Of a stretch of 64,000 nucleotides of DNA, positions 52,960 through 62,082 are shown piece after piece. Position 1 is the stretch's first letter. Each line of letters starts with the position of its first letter. Under the pieces are notes generated by a model that worked only from the letters and a program-made list of their open reading frames with translations, did no database searches and was not told where the DNA came from. The stretch lies in contig NZ_CP104381.1 of NCBI RefSeq assembly GCF_030582395.1, positions 1,612,001-1,676,000 on the forward strand, in the 5' to 3' direction. Source of the DNA: Ralstonia pickettii. Lineage in GTDB: Bacteria > Pseudomonadota > Gammaproteobacteria > Burkholderiales > Burkholderiaceae. A program made the translations under genes and the position numbers.

Positions 52960-54900
52960 TCAGTCCTCTGCCGTATTGGCTGGCTTGCTGCTGTCGACCG
53001 CGCTGCTGTTGATCTTCACCTTCGAGCGCGCCTTCAGTGCTTCATAGTAGGCGTTGAACTCGGTCTGACCCGCTGCCTGAGCCAGTTGCTGTGCATCGGC
53101 AGCACGGCGCGTCTCGTCCACATTGGCTGGCGGCAGCACCTTGTTGATGCGATACAGCGCGTAGCCCTGGGCACCGAGGTCGACGCCGATAGTGACCGGC
53201 AGCTTAGTCGCATCCGCACGCAGAATAGCCGTCAGCGCCGCAGGCGACGTGCCTTGTGCTTGCTGGCGCGAGAGCGTCTGTGCGGCGCTGAAGCCCTCGG
53301 CGCTGTTGTTTTGCTTCACAGCAGCCAGCTTCTCTTCGCCAGCCTTCTTGGCCAGCGCAGTGGCTTGCTCGGCGATCACCTTGGCCTTGACCTGCTCGCG
53401 CACGTCGGCCAGCTTCTTGACCGTTGCCGGACGATATTCCGCTGCACGGGCTGCAACCAGCGTGGTCGGACCCACCTGGATGGCAGCCGTATTGCGGTGG
53501 TTCTTGATCACGTCGTCCGCAAACAGCGCCTTGAGCACCTTGTCGTTGCCGATGGGGCTGCCGGACTGCGCCGGGCTCGGCGTGCGGGTCACGTTGTCGG
53601 CCGTCTGGATCTGGAGCTTAAGTTTGTCGGCCACCGGCTTCAGGCTGTCTGACTGGTCTTCCACGGTGTTCGAAAACGCATCCGCCAGCTCCGAATACCT
53701 CTTGTTGGCAAGTTGCGTACGCAGTTCGCGTTCAAGCTCAGGCTTCACGGCTTCCAAGGGCTGCACGCCGCCACCCTTCACTTCTTCCAGCTTGATGATG
53801 TGGAAACCAAAATCGCTTTGGACCACGTCACTGATGTCGCCAGGCTGCTTGAGCGCAAACAGCGCGTTCTCGAACGGCGGCACGGTCGCGCCCTTGCCGA
53901 GGAAGCCCAGCTCGCCACCCTGCGCGGCTGAACCCGGATCGCCCGAGTACTTCTTGGCCAGCTCGGCGAAGCTCGCCGGGTTTTTACGCACCTCGGCCAG
54001 AACTTCTTCGGCCTTCTTCTTGGCGGCTTCCTTGTCAGCAGGCTTGGCGCTGTCCGGCAGCTTGATCAGGATGTGAGCGGCGCGACGTTCTTCCTGTGTC
54101 TTGAAGCGCGCAGCGTTCTGATCGTAGTACTCCTTGATCTGCTCGGGCGTGACCGGAATCTGCTTCATCATGTCTTCGCCCGAGAACACGACATACTCGG
54201 CCTTGACTTGCTCAGGCACAGAGAATTCCTGCTGGTGCGCGTCGTAGTAGGCTTGGATGGCCTTGTCGTCCACATTGACCTTTGCAGCGTAGTCGGCCGG
54301 CTTGAACAGCAGTGCCTGAACTTCACGTTGCTGATCGCGTACCTGGATCAGGCGCTCCACCAGCGACTTCGGCACAAACGCCGACGACACGATGGATTGC
54401 GGAATCTGTTGCTGCGACAACTCGAAGCGCAGATTGCCTTCCAACTGCTCGGGCGTCATGTTCTGCGCTGCAAGCAGTCGCACGTAGGCTTCCTGATCGA
54501 ACGAGCCATCCGGTTTGCGCAGCGCTGCCACGGCCGGAATTTGGAGGATGGTGTCGCGAATCTTCTCGTTCGAGATGGTCAGGTTTGCACGCGTGACCTC
54601 ATTGGCCAGCACGCGTTGCTGAATAATCCCGTCAAGCACGTCGCGACGCATCTGCGGCCCCTCGAACTGGCGCGGATCATATTGCGCGCCAAGCATCTGG
54701 CGCAGACGCTCGGTCTGCTCGCGCACGCGCGCGTCGACTTCGTTGGTGGAGATGACCTTGCCGTCGACCTTGGCGGCGTCATGCGAGCTGTCCATGAAGC
54801 TCGAATAGCTCTGCACGCCAAAGAACACGAACGACGGGAACACCAGAATCAGCAGCACCAGAAACATCAAGCGCCGATGCGTACGTACGAAATCAAGCAT
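52960..54900 (-). CDS. ppiD: Periplasmic folding chaperone PpiD
   Basis: Inner-membrane-anchored periplasmic foldase near the Sec translocon. 646 residues. One N-terminal helix (FVRTHRRLMFLVLLILVFPSFVFFGV, positions 4-30; core LMFLVLLILVFP). A SurA-like N-domain follows, then a parvulin domain about 270-365 (RRAAHILIKLPDSA, GGELGFLGKGATVPPFE, DFGFHIIKLEEV). Start ATG 54900 (MLDFVRTHRR) is the family start; the frame stays open through the tRNA genes upstream by chance. Confidence 0.95.
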   Translation of the reverse strand: MLDFVRTHRRLMFLVLLILVFPSFVFFGVQSYSSFMDSSHDAAKVDGKVISTNEVDARVREQTERLRQMLGAQYDPRQFEGPQMRRDVLDGIIQQRVLANEVTRANLTISNEKIRDTILQIPAVAALRKPDGSFDQEAYVRLLAAQNMTPEQLEGNLRFELSQQQIPQSIVSSAFVPKSLVERLIQVRDQQREVQALLFKPADYAAKVNVDDKAIQAYYDAHQQEFSVPEQVKAEYVVFSGEDMMKQIPVTPEQIKEYYDQNAARFKTQEERRAAHILIKLPDSAKPADKEAAKKKAEEVLAEVRKNPASFAELAKKYSGDPGSAAQGGELGFLGKGATVPPFENALFALKQPGDISDVVQSDFGFHIIKLEEVKGGGVQPLEAVKPELERELRTQLANKRYSELADAFSNTVEDQSDSLKPVADKLKLQIQTADNVTRTPSPAQSGSPIGNDKVLKALFADDVIKNHRNTAAIQVGPTTLVAARAAEYRPATVKKLADVREQVKAKVIAEQATALAKKAGEEKLAAVKQNNSAEGFSAAQTLSRQQAQGTSPAALTAILRADATKLPVTIGVDLGAQGYALYRINKVLPPANVDETRRAADAQQLAQAAGQTEFNAYYEALKARSKVKINSSAVDSSKPANTAED

Positions 54901-55020
54901 GCTGGACCGGAGGTGAATGGAAGATGGAAAATCCGGCGATTCTATCAGGTGCCGCCGACATTCCGGACAATCGCGGCATGGCGCACAGGCATGACCTGCA
55001 AGCATTCGCCGCTGAAAAGA

Positions 55021-55047
55021 CAAAGGCCCGAACGAATCGGGCCTTTG
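55021..55047. terminator. Hairpin downstream of the tRNA pair
   Basis: CAAAGGCCCGA (55021-55031) pairs with TCGGGCCTTTG (55037-55047). On the minus strand the T-content after it is modest (TCTTTTCAGC). It probably ends the tRNA transcript before ppiD. Confidence 0.75.
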
Positions 55048-55057
55048 TACAGGATTC

Positions 55058-55134
55058 TGGCGGAGCGGACGGGACTCGAACCCGCGACCCCCGGCGTGAC
55101 AGGCCGGTATTCTAACCGACTGAACTACCGCTCC
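55058..55134 (-). tRNA. tRNA-Asp (GTC)
   Basis: 77 bases on the minus strand, with encoded CCA (TGG at 55058-55060). Acceptor GGAGCGG pairs with CCGCTCC; the T arm reads GGGTTCGAGTC; the anticodon loop CTGTCAC gives GTC. Confidence 0.96.
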
Positions 55135-55178
55135 AGATTGGGTCGGACCTTCCGACGCTGGAGCGGCAATACGAACGA

Positions 55179-55254
55179 TGGTGGGTGCTGAGAGGCTCGA
55201 ACTCCCGACCCGCGCCTTGTAAGGGCGCTGCTCTACCAACTGAGCTAAGCACCC
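55179..55254 (-). tRNA. tRNA-Val (TAC)
   Basis: 76 bases on the minus strand, CCA encoded (TGG at 55179-55181). Acceptor GGGTGCT pairs with AGCACCC; the D arm is TAGCTCAGTTGGTAGAGCA; the anticodon stem GCGCC/GGCGC encloses CTTACAA, anticodon TAC. It lies 44 bases upstream of tRNA-Asp on the same strand, so both are probably on one transcript. Confidence 0.96.
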
Positions 55255-55321
55255 GTTCGTACCGCCGGCGTAAGCCGGACTGTCCGGCGCCCGTGTTGTC
55301 ACCCACGAGCACCAAAGCCCG

Positions 55322-55594
55322 CTAGTTTAGCGCATCTTTCAGCGCTTTGCCAGGTTTGAATTTAGCAACTTTACCGCCTTCGATCGTGATGGCCGCACCC
55401 GTGCGCGGATTGCGTCCATTACGCGAAGATCGCTTGCCGACCAGGAACGTGCCAAAGCCGACCAGCGTGACCGAGCCACCGTCGCACAATGCATCTTTGA
55501 TACCGTCGATCAGCGCGTCGATGGCGCGCCCCGCTGCGGCTTTCGACATATCAGTTTGCGCTGCCACATGGTCGATGAGATCTGTTTTATTCAT
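55322..55594 (-). CDS. hupB: DNA-binding protein HU
   Basis: Nucleoid-associated histone-like protein, 90 residues, normal HU length. MNKTDLIDHVA opening, GFGTFLVGKR, and the DNA-arm signature with RNGRNPRTG. GGAGGTG lies six bases before the ATG. Its own consensus-like promoter is at 55630-55658 downstream of the lon terminator, so it need not depend on lon transcription. The tRNA-Val gene follows 67 bases after its stop. Confidence 0.96.
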   Translation of the reverse strand: MNKTDLIDHVAAQTDMSKAAAGRAIDALIDGIKDALCDGGSVTLVGFGTFLVGKRSSRNGRNPRTGAAITIEGGKVAKFKPGKALKDALN

Positions 55595-55629
55595 CGTGCC
55601 ACCTCCCCGAACACCGCTAGTGTGGATTC

Positions 55630-55658
55630 ATTAAAGTGGCCGCCAATCGACGTGTCAA
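55630..55658 (-). promoter_or_regulatory. Sigma-70 promoter of hupB
   Basis: Minus strand: -35 TTGACA (55653-55658, perfect), 17 bp spacer, -10 TTTAAT (55630-55635). The -10 ends 35 bases before the hupB start codon. Confidence 0.8.
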
Positions 55659-55701
55659 GGCGAAGAACTCTGTCCCACACATCGCAGCCTACGTAAAGAA
55701 A

Positions 55702-55726
55702 AAGGGCCCGAACACGTCGGGCCCTT
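55702..55726 (-). terminator. Terminator of lon
   Basis: AAGGGCCCGA (55702-55711) pairs with TCGGGCCCTT (55717-55726); on the minus strand TTTCTTTACG follows. It is 24 bases past the lon stop, isolating lon from hupB. Confidence 0.85.
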
Positions 55727-55750
55727 CCTCAACCTTGGCAGGCTACGGTG

Positions 55751-58165
55751 TCAGTGATGCACCATTTCCTGCGACTTGCCGTCTTCGCCCTTGGCGGGCG
55801 CAGGCTTGGCTTCTTCTTCCGGCAGCGGCTCCGGCTTACGCACCAGCGCGAGTTCAAGCACCTTGTCGATCCAGCGGACCGGCTGAATCTCGATGCTGTT
55901 CTTCACGTTGTCCGGAATGTCAGCCAAGTCCTTGACGTTCTCTTCCGGAATCAGCGCGAGCTTGATGCCACCGCGGTGAGCGGCCAGCAGCTTTTCCTTC
56001 AAGCCGCCGATCGGCAACACTTCGCCGCGCAGGGTAATTTCGCCGGTCATTGCCACGTCTGCGCGCACCGGAATACCGGTCAGCACCGACACCAGCGCCG
56101 TCGTCATTGCAATACCTGCCGACGGGCCATCCTTGGGTGTCGCACCTTCGGGTACGTGGATGTGGATGTCACGCTTCTCGAACATCTCATCCTTGATACC
56201 CAGCCGAGCCGACCGCGAACGCACCACCGAGCGCGCAGCCTCGACGGACTCCTTCATCACGTCGCCCAGCGAACCCGTGCGGGTGATGTTGCCCTTGCCC
56301 GGCATCAGCGCGGCTTCGATGGTCAGCAGATCGCCGCCCACTTCGGTCCATGCCAAACCGGTCACCTGGCCGACCTGGTCTTCCTTGCCGGCCAGACCAA
56401 AGTCGAAACGACGCACGCCAAGGAATTTGTCCAGGTTGTCCGAATCCACCTTCACGGACGTATTGGCTTCTTTCTTCAGCAGCAGTTGCTTGACGACCTT
56501 GCGGCAGATCTTCGACACCTCGCGTTCCAGCGAACGAACACCGGCTTCCCGCGTGTAGTAGCGGATGATGTCGCGCAGCGCGGCTTCGGTCACCTCGATC
56601 TCGCCCTCCTTCAGACCATTGTTCTTGATCTGCTTGGGCAGCAAGTAGCGACGGGCGATGTTGACCTTTTCGTCTTCCGTGTAACCCGACAGGCGAATCA
56701 CTTCCATCCGGTCCAGCAGCGGCGCCGGAATGTTCAGCGAGTTCGACGTCGCCACGAACATCACATCCGACAGGTCGAAGTCCACTTCGATGTAGTGGTC
56801 CTGGAACGTGTGGTTCTGTTCCGGGTCCAGCACTTCGAGCAATGCAGACGACGGGTCGCCGCGGAAATCCGCACCCATCTTGTCGATCTCGTCGAGCAGG
56901 AACAGCGGGTTGCGCACGCCGACCTTCGTCAGGCTCTGCAGGATCTTGCCCGGCATCGAACCGATGTACGTACGGCGGTGCCCGCGGATCTCGGCCTCGT
57001 CACGCACGCCACCCAGCGCCATGCGCACGAACTTGCGGTTCGTTGCACGCGCCACCGACTGCCCAAGCGAGGTCTTGCCAACACCCGGCGGCCCCACGAG
57101 GCACAAGATCGGTGCCTTGAGCTTGTCGACGCGCTGTTGCACGGCGAGATACTCAAGGATACGTTCCTTGACCTTTTCCAGACCGTAGTGGTCTTGATCC
57201 AGCACCTGCTCGGCGTTCGACAGGTCGTTGTTGACCTTGCTCTTCTTGCGCCACGGCAGACCGACCAACGTGTCGATATAGTTGCGCACGACCGTTGCCT
57301 CGGCGGACATCGGCGACATCAGCTTGAGCTTCTTGAACTCCGACTCGGCCTTCTTCTTGGCCTCCTTCGGCATGCGAGCGGCCTTGATCTTCTTGTCCAG
57401 CTCTTCGAGGTCGGCACCTTCCTCGCCTTCGCCCAGTTCCTTCTGGATGGCCTTGACCTGTTCGTTCAGGTAGTACTCGCGCTGGCTCTTCTCCATCTGG
57501 CGCTTCACGCGGCCACGGATACGCTTTTCCACCTGCAGGATGTCGATCTCGCCTTCCAGCTGCGACAGCAGGCTCTCCAGACGTTCGGTCACGTTGAACA
57601 TCTCGAGAATCTTCTGCTTCTGCTCGAGCTTGATCGGCAGATGTGCGGCGATGGTGTCAGCCAATCGACCCGGTTCGTCGATACCCGACAGCGAAGTCAG
57701 AATCTCAGGCGGGATCTTCTTGTTCAGCTTCACGTACTGGTCGAACTGCGACACGATGGCGCGACGCAGCGCCTCGGTCTCAGCCGATTCAGTCGGTTCC
57801 GGGCCGACGGGCACCGCTTCGCAGAAGAAGTGCGATTCGTCGTCGGTGACGGACAGGATGTTAGCGCGCTGCGTGCCCTCGACAAGCACCTTCACAGTGC
57901 CGTCCGGCAGCTTCAGCATCTGCAGAATGTTGGCGATACAGCCGACCTCGTACAGATCCTTGTCGGTCGGCTCGTCCTTGGCGGCCGTCTTTTGCGCAAC
58001 GAGCATGATGCTCTTGCCCGCTTCCATCGCGGCTTCTAGCGCCTTGATGGATTTGGGGCGCCCCACGAACAGCGGAATCACCATGTGCGGAAACACCACC
58101 ACGTCACGCAGCGGCAACAGCGGCAGGCGAATCTGCTCAGCGGGTAAAAGTTGGGTTCCGGACAT
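55751..58165 (-). CDS. lon: ATP-dependent protease Lon
   Basis: Degrades misfolded and some regulatory proteins. 804 residues. N-terminal substrate-binding LAN domain ([22 protein letters not shown]), AAA+ module with Walker [10 protein letters not shown] and Walker [12 protein letters not shown], then the Ser-Lys protease domain with the nucleophile in [10 protein letters not shown] and lysine in [14 protein letters not shown] sequence. Start ATG 58165. A sigma-32-like promoter lies 29-57 bases upstream. In the clpP-clpX-lon order of gammaproteobacteria; a hairpin at 58268 separates it from clpX. Confidence 0.97.
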   Translation of the reverse strand: MSGTQLLPAEQIRLPLLPLRDVVVFPHMVIPLFVGRPKSIKALEAAMEAGKSIMLVAQKTAAKDEPTDKDLYEVGCIANILQMLKLPDGTVKVLVEGTQRANILSVTDDESHFFCEAVPVGPEPTESAETEALRRAIVSQFDQYVKLNKKIPPEILTSLSGIDEPGRLADTIAAHLPIKLEQKQKILEMFNVTERLESLLSQLEGEIDILQVEKRIRGRVKRQMEKSQREYYLNEQVKAIQKELGEGEEGADLEELDKKIKAARMPKEAKKKAESEFKKLKLMSPMSAEATVVRNYIDTLVGLPWRKKSKVNNDLSNAEQVLDQDHYGLEKVKERILEYLAVQQRVDKLKAPILCLVGPPGVGKTSLGQSVARATNRKFVRMALGGVRDEAEIRGHRRTYIGSMPGKILQSLTKVGVRNPLFLLDEIDKMGADFRGDPSSALLEVLDPEQNHTFQDHYIEVDFDLSDVMFVATSNSLNIPAPLLDRMEVIRLSGYTEDEKVNIARRYLLPKQIKNNGLKEGEIEVTEAALRDIIRYYTREAGVRSLEREVSKICRKVVKQLLLKKEANTSVKVDSDNLDKFLGVRRFDFGLAGKEDQVGQVTGLAWTEVGGDLLTIEAALMPGKGNITRTGSLGDVMKESVEAARSVVRSRSARLGIKDEMFEKRDIHIHVPEGATPKDGPSAGIAMTTALVSVLTGIPVRADVAMTGEITLRGEVLPIGGLKEKLLAAHRGGIKLALIPEENVKDLADIPDNVKNSIEIQPVRWIDKVLELALVRKPEPLPEEEAKPAPAKGEDGKSQEMVHH

Positions 58166-58193
58166 TATTTTCCCCAGAAAGTCATGTAAGGGC

Positions 58194-58222
58194 TAAATTG
58201 GGCACAGCGACGGTTTTACAAG
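58194..58222 (-). promoter_or_regulatory. Sigma-32 (heat-shock) type promoter of lon
   Basis: Minus strand: -35 CTTGTAA (58216-58222), 13 bp spacer, -10 CCCAATTTA (58194-58202), against the E. coli consensus CTTGAAA and CCCCATnT. It lies 28 bases from the lon start. Confidence 0.65.
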
Positions 58223-58267
58223 ACCGCTGCTGCAAGTCGCATGCCGACCCGGTTTCCCGAAGCAAAA

Positions 58268-58291
58268 AAGCCGCTCGCAAGCGAACGGCTT
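58268..58291 (-). terminator. Hairpin between clpX and lon
   Basis: AAGCCGCTCGC (58268-58278) and GCGAACGGCTT (58281-58291) pair with one mismatch; on the minus strand TTTTTTGCT follows. It lies 44 bases past the clpX stop and upstream of the lon promoter. Confidence 0.75.
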
Positions 58292-58334
58292 CCTGCATGG
58301 GACGCATACGGCGCATCCCGGCCGGGCATTCGCG

Positions 58335-59609
58335 TCAGTTGGAACCTGCAACCTTGGGTTGCTCTTCGTAAATCAGCAAGGGTTTGCCTTCGTCGGAGAT
58401 CGTGCTTTCATCAATCACCACCTTTTGCACGCCCTTGTGGTTGGGGAGGTCATACATCACATCCATCAAAGCGTGCTCGACAATGGAACGCAGACCCCGG
58501 GCCCCCGTCTTCCGCTTGATCGCCTTGCGGGCGATTGCCGTCAGCGCGCTAGGACGAATTTCCAGCTCCACCCCTTCCATTGCCAGCAGCTTCTGGTACT
58601 GCTTGACGATTGCGTTCTTGGGCTCGACCAGGATTTCCATCAAGGCTGTCTCATCGAGTTTGGCCAGCGTCGCCACCACGGGCAGACGGCCGATCAACTC
58701 GGGAATCAGACCGAACTTGATAAGATCTTCCGGCTCCACTTGCGGCAGCACTTCGCTGACGTCGCGCTCTTCCTTGCTCTGTACCTCTGCGCCAAAACCG
58801 ATTCCGGTCTTGTCCGAGCGCTGCATGATGATCTTTTCCAGACCATCGAACGCGCCACCACAGATGAACAAAATATTGGTGGTATCCACCTGCAGGAAAT
58901 CCTGGTTCGGATGCTTGCGACCACCTTGCGGGGGCACCGATGCCATCGTCCCTTCGACCAGTTTAAGCAGCGCCTGCTGGACGCCTTCACCGGAAACGTC
59001 CCGGGTGATGGAAGGGTTGTCTGACTTGCGTGAAATCTTGTCAATTTCGTCGATGTAGACAATGCCACGCTGGGCCTTATCCACCTCGTAATTGCAGTTC
59101 TGCAGCAGCTTCTGGATGATGTTCTCGACGTCCTCGCCCACGTAGCCCGCTTCGGTCAGCGTGGTGGCGTCGGCAATGACGAACGGCACGTTCAAGAGAC
59201 GCGCCAGCGTTTGAGCCAGCAGGGTCTTGCCCGAGCCAGTCGGCCCGATGAGCAGAATGTTGCTCTTGGACAGCTCGACATCGTCCTTCTTGCCGAGGTG
59301 CTTCAAGCGCTTGTAATGGTTGTAAACCGCGACCGCCAGGATCTTCTTCGCCTGCTCCTGCCCGATGACGTACTGGTCGAGGCTTTGGCGAATTTCATGC
59401 GGCGTGGGCAGGTCGGACTTGACCGCCAGACCACCTTCTTTTTCAGAGATGGCAGCTTCGTCCCGGATGATTTCATTGCACAGGTCGATACATTCATCGC
59501 AGATGAAGACCGAGGGGCCGGCAATCAGTTTTTTGACCTCATGCTGGCTCTTGCCGCAAAACGAGCAGTACAGCAGCTTTTCGCCAGTCGAGCCTTTCTT
59601 GTCCGCCAT
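58335..59609 (-). CDS. clpX: ClpXP protease ATP-binding subunit ClpX
   Basis: AAA+ unfoldase that feeds ClpP. 424 residues. The N-terminal zinc site is C15, C18, C37 and C40 (LYCSFCGK and FICDECID). Walker [13 protein letters not shown], Walker [11 protein letters not shown], sensor region [12 protein letters not shown]. The ClpP-docking loop is near GFGAEV (I/L-G-F motif, IGFGA). Start ATG 59609, about 200 bases after clpP with a hairpin between them. Confidence 0.97.
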   Translation of the reverse strand: MADKKGSTGEKLLYCSFCGKSQHEVKKLIAGPSVFICDECIDLCNEIIRDEAAISEKEGGLAVKSDLPTPHEIRQSLDQYVIGQEQAKKILAVAVYNHYKRLKHLGKKDDVELSKSNILLIGPTGSGKTLLAQTLARLLNVPFVIADATTLTEAGYVGEDVENIIQKLLQNCNYEVDKAQRGIVYIDEIDKISRKSDNPSITRDVSGEGVQQALLKLVEGTMASVPPQGGRKHPNQDFLQVDTTNILFICGGAFDGLEKIIMQRSDKTGIGFGAEVQSKEERDVSEVLPQVEPEDLIKFGLIPELIGRLPVVATLAKLDETALMEILVEPKNAIVKQYQKLLAMEGVELEIRPSALTAIARKAIKRKTGARGLRSIVEHALMDVMYDLPNHKGVQKVVIDESTISDEGKPLLIYEEQPKVAGSN

Positions 59610-59683
59610 AACGATTACCAGTAGTTCTTGGCAGCATCATACGCCAAATTATCTGGCGACGATCCGCAGGTGTTGTTCCAAGC

Positions 59684-59710
59684 AAAAACGAGGCGCGAGG
59701 CCTCGTTTTT
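59684..59710. terminator. Hairpin between clpP and clpX
   Basis: AAAAACGAGGC (59684-59694) pairs with GCCTCGTTTTT-type sequence (59700-59710, GCCTCGTTTTT read with its first G at 59700). Long perfect stem with flanking A and T runs. It could end clpP transcripts or attenuate readthrough into clpX. Confidence 0.8.
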
Positions 59711-59805
59711 GACACCGCTTGACATGTTTCGTGCGGTTAGCCGGTGTGCCGTAAAACGCACCGGTTACGCCGTCTATACATACATCGGCACATTACCTCG
59801 ACACT

Positions 59806-60453
59806 TCAGCGCTTTGCGATGACCTGGTCGATCAGGCCGTATTCCTTAGCCTGTTCGCTGCTCATGAAGTTATCACGATCCGTGTCGCGGGCGATCTTAT
59901 CGACAGGCTGACCGGTCACTTCCGAGAGCACCGTGTTAAGGCGCTCGCGCAGGTACAGAATCTCACGCGCCTGGATCTCGATGTCGGAAGCCTGGCCCCG
60001 CGCGCCGCCCAGCGGCTGGTGAATCATGATGCGCGAGTTCGGAAGCGCCAGACGCTTGCCCTTCGCGCCGGCTGCCAGCAGGAACGCGCCCATACTGGCT
60101 GCCATACCCATACAAAGCGTGGACACGTCCGGCTTGATGAACTGCATCGTGTCGTACATTGCCAGACCGGACGATACAGAACCGCCCGGCGAATTGATGT
60201 ACAGCGAGATGTCCTTGTCCGGATTCTCACTTTCCAGGAACAGCAGCTGTGCCACCACGAGGTTGGCAGTCTGGTCGTTGACCTCGCCCACCATGAAGAT
60301 CACTCGCTCCTTGAGCAGGCGCGAGTAGATATCGTAGGCGCGTTCGCCGCGGCCCGACTGCTCGACCACCATCGGCACCAGACCGAGCCCCTGCGTTTCG
60401 AGCGCGGAAGCTTGGGTACGGGCAAGTTGGTCGATCAGTTCATTGCGGATCAT
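59806..60453 (-). CDS. clpP: ATP-dependent Clp protease proteolytic subunit
   Basis: Tetradecameric serine protease core. 215 residues. The triad by spacing is S120 (MGMAASMGA), H145 (IMIHQPLGG) and D194 (DTDRDNF). The N-terminal 20 or so residues form the propeptide-like extension. Start ATG 60453, 41 bases after tig. Works with ClpX downstream. Confidence 0.97.
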   Translation of the reverse strand: MIRNELIDQLARTQASALETQGLGLVPMVVEQSGRGERAYDIYSRLLKERVIFMVGEVNDQTANLVVAQLLFLESENPDKDISLYINSPGGSVSSGLAMYDTMQFIKPDVSTLCMGMAASMGAFLLAAGAKGKRLALPNSRIMIHQPLGGARGQASDIEIQAREILYLRERLNTVLSEVTGQPVDKIARDTDRDNFMSSEQAKEYGLIDQVIAKR

Positions 60454-60494
60454 GCGGTTCTCCGGTGCTTATTTCGGAAACTTTATCGATCGAA

Positions 60495-61838
60495 TCAGCC
60501 TTGCGCCGGCGTGGCGGTCAGCTCTTCGAACGACACGACCTTGTCAGTCACCTTGGCCTTGTCGCACACAAAATTTACCACGTTGTTTTCGAGCACGTAG
60601 GCTTCCATCTCAGCCAGGCGCTGTTGGTCACCGTAGTACCAGCGGATGACTTCCTTCGGATCTTCGTAGCTCTTGGCGAACTCTTCGATCTCAGCCTTGA
60701 TCTGCTCCGGCTTGGCTTCCAGGCCGTTGGCCTTCACGACTTCGGCCAGCACCAGGCCCAGCTTCACACGGCGCTCGGCTTGCTGCGTGAACATCTCCGC
60801 CGGGATCGGCATGTTCTTGGCGTTCGGCATGCCGCGCGATTCTAGGTCGCGGCGCGCCATTTCGACCAGACGCTCCTGGTCTTGCTCGACCAGCGACTTC
60901 GGCACGTCCAGCTCTGCCACCTTCAGCAGCGCTTCCATGACTTGATCCTTGAGCAACGCGTGCGTGCGGCGCTTGACCTCACGCTCGAGGTTTTCGCGGA
61001 TGTCGGCGCGCATCTTGTCGAGGTTGCCGTCGGCGATGCCCAGCGATTGCGCGAAGGCTTCATTGACTTCCGGCAGGTGCGCCCACTCAACTTGCTTGAG
61101 CGTGACAGTGAACTCAGCCGTCTTACCGGCGACGTCCTTGCCGTGGTAATCCTCGGGGAACGCCAGCGGGAATTTTTTCGATTCGCCTTGCTTCAGGCCC
61201 AGCGTGGCTTGCTCGAACTCAGGCAGCATGCGGCCTTCGCCCAGCACGAAGCTGAAACCTTCAGCCTTACCGCCGGCGAATTCCACGCCGTCGATCGTGC
61301 CGACGAAATCAACCGTCACGCGGTCGCCGTCTTGGGCCACTGCAGCACCGCCGTCACCGTGCTCGCCGGCTTCGCCGCGCGGGTGGTAATGCACGCGTTG
61401 CTTGCGCAGGATGTCGAGGGTCTTGTCGATTTCGGCATCGGTGATTTCGGTCTTGGTGCGGGTCAGTTCCGCACCGGCCAGATCGCCAAGCTTCACTTCC
61501 GGGTACACCTCGAAAGTGGCGTCGAACGCGACTTGGTCATCGGCCACGCCTTCGGTCTTCAGCTCGAAGCGCGGTTGGCCGGCGACCTTCACGCCCTGCT
61601 CGTTGGTGATGTCGAAGAACTGACGGGCCGCCTTGTCGTAGCGGACTTCGAATTCGACTTGTTGGCCGTATTGCTTCTCGACCATCTTCATCGGGACCTT
61701 GCCCGGGCGGAAGCCGGACATCTTGACGGTCTTGGACAGACGCGCCAGACGGCTTTGCTTCTCTTGCTCCACTTCGGCCTTCGGGACAGCCAGGGTCACT
61801 TTGCGATCAAGCTTGCCGAGGTTTTCGATAGTCGACAT
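60495..61838 (-). CDS. tig: Trigger factor
   Basis: Ribosome-bound chaperone and prolyl isomerase. 447 residues. The ribosome-binding tail-loop appears as [18 protein letters not shown] near residues 43-60. The FKBP-type domain (about 160-250) includes [13 protein letters not shown] and GRMLPEFEQ; the C-terminal helical chaperone domain follows. Start ATG 61838 ([11 protein letters not shown]) is the family start; the longer in-frame reading from 61964 is not supported. First gene of tig-clpP-clpX-lon. Confidence 0.97.
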   Translation of the reverse strand: MSTIENLGKLDRKVTLAVPKAEVEQEKQSRLARLSKTVKMSGFRPGKVPMKMVEKQYGQQVEFEVRYDKAARQFFDITNEQGVKVAGQPRFELKTEGVADDQVAFDATFEVYPEVKLGDLAGAELTRTKTEITDAEIDKTLDILRKQRVHYHPRGEAGEHGDGGAAVAQDGDRVTVDFVGTIDGVEFAGGKAEGFSFVLGEGRMLPEFEQATLGLKQGESKKFPLAFPEDYHGKDVAGKTAEFTVTLKQVEWAHLPEVNEAFAQSLGIADGNLDKMRADIRENLEREVKRRTHALLKDQVMEALLKVAELDVPKSLVEQDQERLVEMARRDLESRGMPNAKNMPIPAEMFTQQAERRVKLGLVLAEVVKANGLEAKPEQIKAEIEEFAKSYEDPKEVIRWYYGDQQRLAEMEAYVLENNVVNFVCDKAKVTDKVVSFEELTATPAQG

Positions 61839-62082
61839 GGTCGTAATTCCAGATTCAGAAGATGGTTGCGTCGAACGGCGCAGCGCCAGCAGCAGCCGTG
61901 GTTCAAAGTTCTTGGTCTTGCCGGGCTTGCAGGAATGCGGCGCGAGGGCCGCTTCAATGCACAATGCACGGCACGTCGGGCGCGTTCAGGCTGGCAAACG
62001 CAAAACGCATATTATGGCATGGAACGTTCGGCGGCCCTGATTTTTTGGGTCGGAACGCTTGGAAAACCCTTCAATCGGCGCG

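Noticed and set aside
54901..55302. Extended ppiD reading frame through the tRNA genes
   Set aside because: The family start MLDFVRTHRR is at 54900, and the extra frame reads through two clear tRNAs.
61839..62082. RNA gene or small ORF upstream of tig
   Set aside because: I looked for a tRNA or conserved small RNA fold here and saw none; the open frames are short and unlike known proteins.
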